Assembly: GCA_964608095.1 (NCBI GenBank) | Contig: CAZSMK010000018.1 | Coordinates: 1 to 8,529 of the forward strand | DNA length: 8,529 bases | Origin: CAZSMK01 sp964608095 | GTDB lineage: Bacteria; Sumerlaeota; Sumerlaeia; MWCT01; JAGHBZ01 | Direction: 5' to 3' | Part shown: piece after piece, positions 1 through 4,549 of the stretch | Position numbering within the stretch: position 1 is the stretch's first letter | Layout of the letters: every line of letters begins with the position of its first letter | Translations under genes and position numbers: made by a program | The notes under the pieces: model-generated | What the model was told of the DNA's origin: nothing | Databases searched by the model: none | What the model saw: only the letters and a program-made list of their open reading frames with translations

Positions 1-107
1 CCAAAAAAATCGAAAATGTAGTGGCGACTTTTACCCTCAAAAAAACGTAAGTCTCCTTTTTTCAGTACCCCTATCCTTCTAACTGTCGAACTTGGGTTAA
101 TTCCCAT
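1..107 (-). CDS. possible small or partial ORF running off the left edge
   Basis: I do not recognise this protein. An ATG at 107-105 opens a frame of 35 codons without a stop up to the window edge, beginning MGINPSSTVRRIGVL and continuing KKGDLRFFEGKSRHY. A GGAG motif at 120-117 lies 9 nt upstream of the ATG, which matches the spacing used by the real genes here. Against it, 35 open codons is weak evidence, the opposite strand is also open in register (codons 3-47, stop at 48-50), and the segment lies among repeats. No domain is visible. It could be the start of a real gene, the antisense of another gene's 3' end, or chance. Confidence 0.22.
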   Translation of the reverse strand, partial: MGINPSSTVRRIGVLKKGDLRFFEGKSRHYIFDFF

Positions 108-162
108 GATGCCCTTCTCCAATGCGGCAAGCTACTCCGTGGAAAATACAAAGAATAAAAAA

Positions 163-198
163 TTGCGTAACGCAAAGACGCCAAGCCGCAAAGAAGAA
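163..198. repeat. repeat-like palindromic segment (GCAAAGACGCC type)
   Basis: The segment starts with a perfect short palindrome, TTGCG-TAA-CGCAA (163-175). It runs into the iterated GCAAAGACGCCAAGCCGCAA, a string of GCAAAG/GCCAAG/GCAAAG near-repeats. I recall very similar 'CTTTGCG...TTGGCG...CTTTGCG' strings as dispersed intergenic repeats in many unrelated bacterial genomes; that is recollection, not a search. It encodes nothing convincing on either strand. Confidence 0.4.
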
Positions 199-235
199 GG
201 CAAAAAATAGGGAGATTGGGGTCAAACCTCCTTTT

Positions 236-261
236 CCCTAAACTTTCCGATACGAGGGATG
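236..261 (+). repeat. left member of an imperfect direct repeat flanking the REPIN-like cluster
   Basis: CCCTAAACT-TTCC followed after a few bases by ACGAGG-GATG recurs at 582-607 in the same order and orientation, with a small length difference in the middle. The two members bracket the palindromic cluster at 288-532. They may be copies of one dispersed element or a chance resemblance. Confidence 0.3.
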
Positions 262-287
262 GTCATTTGATTGGCGGTTGGATAAAC

Positions 288-380
288 GTAGGATAAGCGT
301 CCTCGCTTGTCTTCCTTATGTCGTAACAATTTTCGGTACTACTAATGACTCACGGCTGACAACCGAGACGGTCGTCCTGC
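288..380. repeat. REPIN-like unit 1
   Basis: Forward module 288-311 and inverted module 358-380 flank a 46-nt spacer. The inverted module has the arms GACAACCG and CGGTCGTC around AGA, with one A.C mismatch. Its foot, read on the minus strand, is GCAG instead of GTAG, so this copy is slightly decayed. Confidence 0.6.
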
Positions 381-389
381 GTATGTAAT

Positions 390-482
390 GTAGGATAAGC
401 GTCCTCGCTTGTCTTCCTTTTAGCGTAACACCTTTCGGTAATACTACCATCTTACGGCTGACACCCGAGACGGTTGTCCTAC
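390..482. repeat. REPIN-like unit 2
   Basis: Forward module 390-413 is identical to that of unit 1. The inverted module 460-482 has the arms GACACCCG and CGGTTGTC around AGA with one C.T mismatch, at a different position from the mismatch in unit 1, and a GTAG foot on the minus strand. The spacer is the same length as in unit 1 but differs at about ten positions. Confidence 0.6.
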
Positions 483-483
483 T

Positions 484-532
484 TAGAAACAATTTTCAGG
501 AAAACTAATGACACCCGAGACGGTCTTCCTAC
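484..532. repeat. REPIN-like unit 3, left half missing
   Basis: Spacer-like sequence AACAATTTTC (488-497, as at 325-334 in unit 1) is followed by an inverted module at 510-532 with GACACCCG-AGA-CGGTCTTC and a GTAG foot. The forward module and about 11 nt of spacer are absent. The right arm has lost several pairs, so this is the most degraded copy. Confidence 0.5.
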
Positions 533-646
533 ATAGTACTAAACTCTTAAAGAGTCGAGTTAAGGTAAAATGAGGTGTGCCCCCTAAACTTCCCTTTAAA
601 CGAGGATGAGACTTTTCTGAGAAAATCGCTATCAATAATGGCGTGC
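533..646. other. non-coding stretch between the repeat cluster and the Met tRNA
   Basis: No gene is seen on either strand. Two short AT-rich inverted repeats are present, ACTCTTAAAGAGT (543-555) and TTTTC-TGA-GAAAA (around 613-625). Neither has a GC-rich stem or a long T-run, so I do not call a terminator. The segment GGTGTGCCCCCTAAACTTCC (574-593) leads into the second direct-repeat member at 582-607. Confidence 0.4.
582..607 (+). repeat. right member of an imperfect direct repeat flanking the REPIN-like cluster
   Basis: CCCTAAACTTCC followed by ACGAGGATG matches 236-261 in order and orientation with a few substitutions and small indels. It closes the repeat-rich region on the tRNA side. 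Confidence 0.3.
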
Positions 647-723
647 TGGTAGCGGTGGAGGGATTCGAACCCCCGACTCAGCGGATATGAGCCGCTTGCT
701 CTGACCGACTGAGCTACACCGCC
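647..723 (-). tRNA. tRNA-Met (CAU), probable elongator
   Basis: This is a 77-nt cloverleaf with an encoded CCA (649-647). On the minus strand the acceptor arm is GGCGGTG/CACCGCT with a G1.U72 wobble, the D stem GCTC/GAGC, the anticodon stem AGCGG/CCGCT with loop CTCATAT (anticodon CAU), and the T arm GGGGG-TTCGAAT-CCCTC; the discriminator is A73. It lacks the initiator hallmarks. The alternative is tRNA-Ile2, whose CAU is modified to lysidine by TilS. The E. coli TilS determinants C4-G69 and C5-G68 are absent (here G4-C69 and G5-C68), which favours elongator Met. It is probably co-transcribed with the initiator tRNA upstream. Confidence 0.88.
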
Positions 724-753
724 ACCTGAATCGAGAGACTCTTAATATAAGTA

Positions 754-777
754 AAGGGGATCGATTGAAATCCCCTT
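754..777 (-). terminator. hairpin between the two tRNA genes (processing site or weak terminator)
   Basis: On the minus strand AAGGGGAT and ATCCCCTT form a perfect 8-bp stem around an 8-nt loop. The sequence after it (TTACTTATATT) is only moderately T-rich, while a T6 run lies before the stem, just after the fMet CCA end. On the plus strand A-rich sequence follows. It may attenuate transcription between the tRNAs or guide 3'-end processing; a full terminator would separate the second tRNA from the only visible promoter. Confidence 0.35.
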
Positions 778-786
778 GAAAAAAGC

Positions 787-863
<77 letters not shown>

Positions 864-917
864 TCAAATATTTTCCCCTCCTCCTTCTATATACTCATGA
901 AACACGTATAGAATATT

Positions 918-947
918 ATAGTACCAAAAAAACTCTTTTGATGTCAA
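918..947 (-). promoter_or_regulatory. sigma-70-type promoter for the tRNA pair
   Basis: On the minus strand a perfect -35 box TTGACA (947-942) is followed after 18 nt by TACTAT (923-918); an overlapping consensus TATAAT lies at 920-915 with a 21-nt spacing. Transcription would start near 910, about 45 nt before tRNA-fMet. Placement between clpP and the tRNAs suggests the tRNAs do not depend on read-through from tig-clpP. Confidence 0.6.
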
Positions 948-1036
948 GCGTCGAGACATAAGATTTCTTTTCTACAGGAGTAAACAAAGCACCTTATCAA
1001 CGAGGTCCCACGAGGTGATTAACAGAATCGGGTGTA

Positions 1037-1654
1037 TCAGCCTTTCTTCTTCTCCTCCCCGAGTAAAACGCTCTTATTGGCAATCACCATATCAATAATG
1101 CCGTAGTTTTTAGCCTGCTCGGCGTCCATGAAAAAATCACGGTCTGTGTCTTTCTCGATCCGTTTTATATCCTGCCCCGTATGATCAGCCAGGATATGAT
1201 TGAGTTTTTCTTTCAACCTGAGGATTTCGCGCGCCTGGATATCGATATCGGTGGCTTGACCCTGAATGCCGCCCATGGGCTGATGAATCAGGATACGGCT
1301 ATGGGGAAGAGCATAACGTTTACCCTTGGCGCCTGCGGCAAGAAGAACCGCACCCATGCTGGAAGCCTGCCCCACGCATGTGGTGCTTACGTCGGATTTG
1401 ATAAACTGCATGGTGTCGTAGATTGCCATACCCGAAGTTACGAGCCCGCCACGCGAGTTTATGTAAAGATTGATATCCTTATCCGGCTCTTCGGATTCAA
1501 GAAACAGCATCTGGGCAATAAGAAGATTGGCGACATTGTCGTCAATATCCGTCCCCACAAAGATGATTCTGTCTTTCAACAGCCGGGAATAGATATCATA
1601 GGCGCGTTCGCCGCGCTCACCCTGTTCTATCACATAGGGAATGTAAAAGGTCAT
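1037..1654 (-). CDS. clpP: ATP-dependent Clp protease proteolytic subunit ClpP
   Basis: ClpP forms the tetradecameric serine-protease chamber that works with AAA+ unfoldases (ClpX, ClpA/C) to degrade cytosolic proteins. At 205 aa it has the normal length and the typical start (MTFYIPYVIEQ, then RAYDIYSRLLKDRIIFVG). The catalytic triad is intact: Ser99 in GQASSMGA, His124 in ILIHQPMGG and Asp173 in TDRDFF. An oddity is INSRGGLVTSGMA (65-77), where nearly all ClpPs have NSPGG: a Pro-to-Arg change beside the oxyanion-hole glycines. The ATG lies one base after the tig stop, with AAGGAG inside the tig end, so the two are translationally linked. In many bacteria clpX comes next, but here a promoter and tRNAs follow. 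No clear terminator was found after the stop; a CACCT/AGGTG pair with a large loop near 990-1018 is too weak to call. Confidence 0.98.
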   Translation of the reverse strand: MTFYIPYVIEQGERGERAYDIYSRLLKDRIIFVGTDIDDNVANLLIAQMLFLESEEPDKDINLYINSRGGLVTSGMAIYDTMQFIKSDVSTTCVGQASSMGAVLLAAGAKGKRYALPHSRILIHQPMGGIQGQATDIDIQAREILRLKEKLNHILADHTGQDIKRIEKDTDRDFFMDAEQAKNYGIIDMVIANKSVLLGEEKKKG

Positions 1655-1655
1655 A

Positions 1656-3071
1656 TCAGTCTGCTCCTTCCTTGTCTGCTTCCTTTGGCTTGATGGTTAC
1701 ATTGTCGACGATAAAATCTTCAACTTTTTTGAACTTAATTTGCTCGACAAACTCGTCGAATTGTTTGTTGCGCTCGAGGGATGCACGAATTGCGAGCGGT
1801 TTACGACCAGCCTGTTCAGCAATGCGTTCGAGCTCTTTGTTGATATCGTCTTCGCCCACTGTGATATTCTCACGTTTTGCAATCTCACGGGAAATGAGCC
1901 AGTGATAAAGGGATTGAGCCGCTTCCATGGCTTTCCCTGAGAAGAACTGCTCTTCCATGCCTTTGGGCAATGAAAGCCCCTGATCTTCCCAGCGCCGTAA
2001 GTCGCCTAACGCAAGCTCTTGAGTACGTTTGGCAAGCAGCCCTCGGGGAATCTCCAATTTGTATTTATCAATGATATCACTGAAGACTTTAGAGATTATG
2101 TGCCGTCGCTCTTCCTCTCTGGCTCGTTGTTCAAGACTTTCACGTGTTTTCTTGCGGAAATCGTCAAGGGACTCGAAATCTCCGAGGTCTTTGGCGAACT
2201 CATCATCGAGGTCAGGTTTCTTGACGGATTTGAAATCCCTTATAGTAAGAGTATAGATGTCTTTTTTACTGACAACTTCCCCTTCCTCGTTTTTGCGTTC
2301 ACGTTTAATTTCAGCTTCGACGGTTTCCCCGCGCTTCTTTCCTGAAAGTTTTGACACCAGCGCTGAGGGAAGTTCCGTATCCGGTCGGCGATATAACCTG
2401 TTTTCATCGCTTAATTGTGCGATCTTGTGTCCCGCCTCATCCACGACCGATATATCCGCAATAAGCGCCTCTCCTTTTTCATACGAAGTGTCTTCAGGCT
2501 TGGATTCAAGAACGGCGTTTTGCCAGCGAAGGTCCTCGAGATAGTGTTCAATGGTCTCGTCGGTAACTTTAACGGGTTGAATTTCTACTTCGATATTCTT
2601 GTAGTCTTCATCGCTTAATTCGATAGGCGCTATATACTCGACTTCGGTCTCAATAGTAACGGAGCCGTCTTCTCCGACATCAAAATGCTTGAGCGCCGGT
2701 TCGCCCACTATCTCCACATCCTTATCTTCTTGAACCTGTGAAATGAGTTGAGGAAACAAATCTTCAACAACTTCCCGTTGTCCTGCCTCGCCAAACTGAA
2801 TCTCAATGAGTTTCATGGGAGCTTTACCCTTTCTGAAACCGGGAATCGTCACATTGGATTTCAGCTCTTGTAATTTTTCTTCAAGCTTTGTTTTGAAGAG
2901 CGAAGCATCCGCCTTGAGTGTATATTTTTTCACTGAATTCGGGAGACTCTCCTCGGTGACAATCTCGTAGGGTATTTTCGTCTTTTCGGGCGCAGATTCG
3001 GCGTTCTCTACTTTCTTGTCATCTTTATCCTCATGCTCGTCTTCATTGGTTATTTTTTTGTCATCCGCCAT
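1656..3071 (-). CDS. tig: trigger factor (ribosome-associated chaperone), divergent
   Basis: Trigger factor binds the ribosome exit tunnel and shelters nascent chains. I chose the ATG at 3071 (MADDKK), giving 471 aa, because AAGGAG lies 10 nt upstream; an in-frame ATG at 3110 would put that site inside the gene. Residues 1-32 are a highly charged acidic extension. The ribosome-binding domain follows, with the signature loop TIPGFRKGKAP (75-85). The middle FKBP-like region (about 195-285) is divergent and lacks a clear GF-x-GL core, reading ALVSKLSGKKRGETVEAEI instead; prolyl isomerase activity may be lost. The hallmark PDLDDEFAKDLGDFESLDDF (286-305) then opens the helical substrate-binding C-domain, which ends in an acidic and basic tail. 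E. coli Tig is 432 aa, so most of the extra length is the N-terminal extension. It is first in a two-gene unit with clpP, a common pairing. Confidence 0.95.
   Translation of the reverse strand: MADDKKITNEDEHEDKDDKKVENAESAPEKTKIPYEIVTEESLPNSVKKYTLKADASLFKTKLEEKLQELKSNVTIPGFRKGKAPMKLIEIQFGEAGQREVVEDLFPQLISQVQEDKDVEIVGEPALKHFDVGEDGSVTIETEVEYIAPIELSDEDYKNIEVEIQPVKVTDETIEHYLEDLRWQNAVLESKPEDTSYEKGEALIADISVVDEAGHKIAQLSDENRLYRRPDTELPSALVSKLSGKKRGETVEAEIKRERKNEEGEVVSKKDIYTLTIRDFKSVKKPDLDDEFAKDLGDFESLDDFRKKTRESLEQRAREEERRHIISKVFSDIIDKYKLEIPRGLLAKRTQELALGDLRRWEDQGLSLPKGMEEQFFSGKAMEAAQSLYHWLISREIAKRENITVGEDDINKELERIAEQAGRKPLAIRASLERNKQFDEFVEQIKFKKVEDFIVDNVTIKPKEADKEGAD
1664..1669 (-). promoter_or_regulatory. 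clpP ribosome binding site inside the end of tig
   Basis: AAGGAG on the minus strand lies 9 nt before the clpP ATG (1654), within the last codons of tig. It supports the clpP start and translational coupling. Confidence 0.75.
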
Positions 3072-3081
3072 ATACGTATAG

Positions 3082-3087
3082 CTCCTT
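3082..3087 (-). promoter_or_regulatory. tig ribosome binding site, decides the start
   Basis: AAGGAG on the minus strand lies 10 nt before the ATG at 3071, the same spacing as for fabZ and the skp-like gene. It argues against the longer reading from 3110. Confidence 0.75.
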
Positions 3088-3145
3088 CGCTTCTCTTTTA
3101 GACATCTCACAAGATATCAAATGATCTTTGTACTTATTTTATTAA

Positions 3146-3174
3146 ATCATATCAAGACAAATTACTCAATGCAA
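3146..3174 (-). promoter_or_regulatory. extended -10 promoter for tig-clpP
   Basis: On the minus strand TATGAT (3151-3146, 5 of 6 to consensus) is preceded by TGA (3154-3152), an extended -10. A weak -35, TTGCAT (3174-3169), lies at the ideal 17-nt spacing. The predicted start near 3139 gives a leader of about 70 nt before the tig ATG. No specific operator is evident. Confidence 0.5.
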
Positions 3175-3229
3175 TTTCTCTATGGATAAACCTTATATCG
3201 CGTCGTAATCCGTAGTAAAAAAGGCAAAC

Positions 3230-3262
3230 ATAAAATAAAAGGGAATCCGGGCATGTCGCCGG
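3230..3262 (-). terminator. weak rho-independent terminator after lpxI
   Basis: Just past the lpxI stop, the minus strand has a short GC-rich stem (CCGGC and GCCCGG with one bulged base, around GACAT), followed by ATTCCC and a T-rich run TTTTATTTTATG. It fits the end of the bam/lpx operon before the tig promoter. The stem is only 5 bp, so efficiency is doubtful. Confidence 0.45.
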
Positions 3263-3263
3263 G

Positions 3264-4082
3264 TTAAAGAGCCGAAACAGCGATATTGGATTCTTGAGCG
3301 AATTTGACCGCTTCATCGAGATCGAAAAAGAGCGTTTTGTCTGCAGAAATAGCCAATGCAGCGGCATTCACCTTGTGCATAATTTTTATGGTATTCAAGC
3401 CGACAACGGGAAGGTCCCACCGAGGGTCCTGTTTCGGTCGCGCAACCTTAATGACAACAATACCATCCCCCGCTAATTCCGCACCCCGTTGTATAGTTAA
3501 ATCCGTCCCTTCCATCGCTTCGACCGCAACGACAATCTGGTTTTTGACTACAATGGTAAGGCCAATGTCAAGATCAGCCACACGCCGTGCAATCGGGAGC
3601 CCGAATTTTATCTCCTTCTCTTCGCTTTCCGTTAAAGGACGCGCAGGGGTCAACAAGCCTTTCGAGGGTATGAACTGTTTCATATACTTCGCTGAATCGA
3701 CGACTGAAATTCCGTTTTTGGCAAGAACCATGCTTGCCATCTTGAGAACCGAATTTGCCTTTTTATCTATGAGGTGAGCGAGGAATCCTTTGCCGAGCTT
3801 ATCAAATCCGGCGTAATGTATAAGGACATCGTGAGGAATTCGTCCTGCAAGAGCGACATCTTTAATATTACTTTCCTTGAGCTTGTTCAGCATCCGGGCA
3901 ATTTCACCAAGCTCGAACCAATAGATTTCATTGGCGTGGTTACCCATATCGTCGGATGTATAGCCTTTGATTGCGATAACCACGATCTTTTGTCCCTGCC
4001 GTGCAGCTTCACGTGCGAGCATGATAGGAAACTGCCCCTGCCCCGCTATAATACCTAATGTTGTATAAGAATCGCTACTCAT
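3264..4082 (-). CDS. lpxI: UDP-2,3-diacylglucosamine diphosphatase LpxI
   Basis: LpxI (formerly DUF1009) hydrolyses UDP-2,3-diacylglucosamine to lipid X plus UMP on the cytosolic side, the fourth lipid A step; it replaces the unrelated LpxH of many proteobacteria. Family marks (272-aa numbering) are the N-terminal LGIIAGQGQFP (9-19), AGRIPHD (79-85), VEAMEGTDLTIQRG (188-201) and RPKQDPRWDLPVVGLNTI (215-232), the conserved Asp-rich region of the catalytic C-terminal half. There is no signal peptide or membrane segment. I prefer the ATG at 4082 because GAGGA lies 5 nt upstream and the LGIIAG strand then sits near the N-terminus, as usual. An in-frame ATG at 4103 overlaps the fabZ stop as ATGA and would add MTSSRNK; coupling could use it. 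The gene directly follows fabZ, where lpxA is often found. Confidence 0.93.
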   Translation of the reverse strand: MSSDSYTTLGIIAGQGQFPIMLAREAARQGQKIVVIAIKGYTSDDMGNHANEIYWFELGEIARMLNKLKESNIKDVALAGRIPHDVLIHYAGFDKLGKGFLAHLIDKKANSVLKMASMVLAKNGISVVDSAKYMKQFIPSKGLLTPARPLTESEEKEIKFGLPIARRVADLDIGLTIVVKNQIVVAVEAMEGTDLTIQRGAELAGDGIVVIKVARPKQDPRWDLPVVGLNTIKIMHKVNAAALAISADKTLFFDLDEAVKFAQESNIAVSAL

Positions 4083-4087
4083 CTTGT

Positions 4088-4092
4088 TCCTC
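4088..4092 (-). promoter_or_regulatory. lpxI ribosome binding site favouring the inner start
   Basis: GAGGA on the minus strand lies 5 nt before the ATG at 4082. No purine-rich site precedes the alternative ATG at 4103, which overlaps the fabZ stop by four bases. Confidence 0.45.
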
Positions 4093-4099
4093 GAACTTG

Positions 4100-4549
4100 T
4101 CATTGTCGGAGTGCGAAGGTGATTTCCGCCTCAGCCGCCAATTCTCCGTTGATCGTGATCTCACCCATACCGCGCCCGACGAGCCGGCGCAGCGATATAA
4201 TCGACACCTCGATCCTGAGCTGATCGCCGGGTGTCACGGGGCGACGAAACCGAGCCTTGTCTACTCCTGCAAGATACACTATCTTTCCTTTTTCTTCTGA
4301 ACCATACAAAAAGAGAACAGCACCGGTCTGAGCCATGGCTTCGACCAATAACACCCCGGGCATAATGGGTTGTGCGGGAAAATGACCCATGAAAAACGGT
4401 TCATTGTACGTCACGTTCTTTATACCTACTATTCGTTTGTTCTTTTCTATTTCTACTATTCGATCAACAAGAAGAAAAGGATATCGATGAGGAAGAACCT
4501 CGAGTATCTTCAAGATATCCAATGCCTGGATTTGTTCATTTGGTTCCAT
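4100..4549 (-). CDS. fabZ: 3-hydroxyacyl-ACP dehydratase FabZ
   Basis: FabZ dehydrates (3R)-hydroxyacyl-ACP to trans-2-enoyl-ACP in fatty acid elongation. It uses the same hydroxyacyl-ACP pool that supplies lipid A acylation. At 149 aa it is full length for the hotdog-fold family. It has the substrate-entry motif LPHRYPFLLVDR (19-30) and the active-site segment MGHFPAQPIMPGVLLVEAMA (54-73) with catalytic His56 and Glu70. It begins 14 bases inside the end of lpxC in another frame, with AAGGAG 10 nt upstream, so the two are tightly coupled. Some lineages have LpxC and FabZ fused into one protein; here they remain separate. The stop overlaps the outer possible start of lpxI. Confidence 0.97.
   Translation of the reverse strand: MEPNEQIQALDILKILEVLPHRYPFLLVDRIVEIEKNKRIVGIKNVTYNEPFFMGHFPAQPIMPGVLLVEAMAQTGAVLFLYGSEEKGKIVYLAGVDKARFRRPVTPGDQLRIEVSIISLRRLVGRGMGEITINGELAAEAEITFALRQ

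Larger units (their letters stand above)
288..532. repeat. REPIN-like cluster: two full units and one half-unit of inverted palindromic modules
   Basis: Five copies of a ~23-24-nt palindromic module are present. Two are forward (288-311, 390-413) and three inverted (358-380, 460-482, 510-532). Forward modules read GTAG then the hairpin GATAAGCG-TCCT-CGCTTGTC (one U.G wobble). Inverted modules on the opposite strand read GTAG/GCAG then a hairpin close to GACAACCG-TCT-CGGTTGTC. Forward copies are 102 nt apart, and so are the first two inverted copies, so the cluster is a tandem duplication of one forward-spacer-inverted unit plus a partial third unit. The first 30 nt of both full units (288-317, 390-419) are identical. 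Paired inverted REP-like hairpins with a GTAG foot is the known architecture of REPINs, substrates of RAYT (Y1/IS200-like) transposases. Naming it a REPIN is inference, since no RAYT gene is in view. Confidence 0.7.

Noticed and set aside
288..532. CRISPR array
   Set aside because: The repeats are alternately inverted, imperfect and 102 nt apart with related spacers. A CRISPR has direct, near-identical repeats with unrelated spacers of 30-40 nt, and no cas genes are present.
541..560. ACTCTTAAAGAGT palindrome as a terminator or operator
   Set aside because: It is a short AT-rich inverted repeat without a T-run and with no promoter overlapping it. Such palindromes are expected by chance.
985..1020. 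Terminator after clpP
   Set aside because: CACCT/AGGTG with a ~17-nt loop and a broken T-run is too weak, and the repeated ACGAGGT around CCC is a direct repeat that cannot form a stem.
1181..1693. 170-codon plus-strand frame opposite clpP
   Set aside because: It is antisense to clpP and the end of tig, with no binding site and no recognisable domain. ClpP on the minus strand has all its catalytic motifs.
3072..3110. Longer trigger factor start (MRCLKEKRRSYTY extension)
   Set aside because: The AAGGAG site at 3087-3082 would lie inside the gene and suits the ATG at 3071. Nothing resembling a binding site was needed for the longer form.
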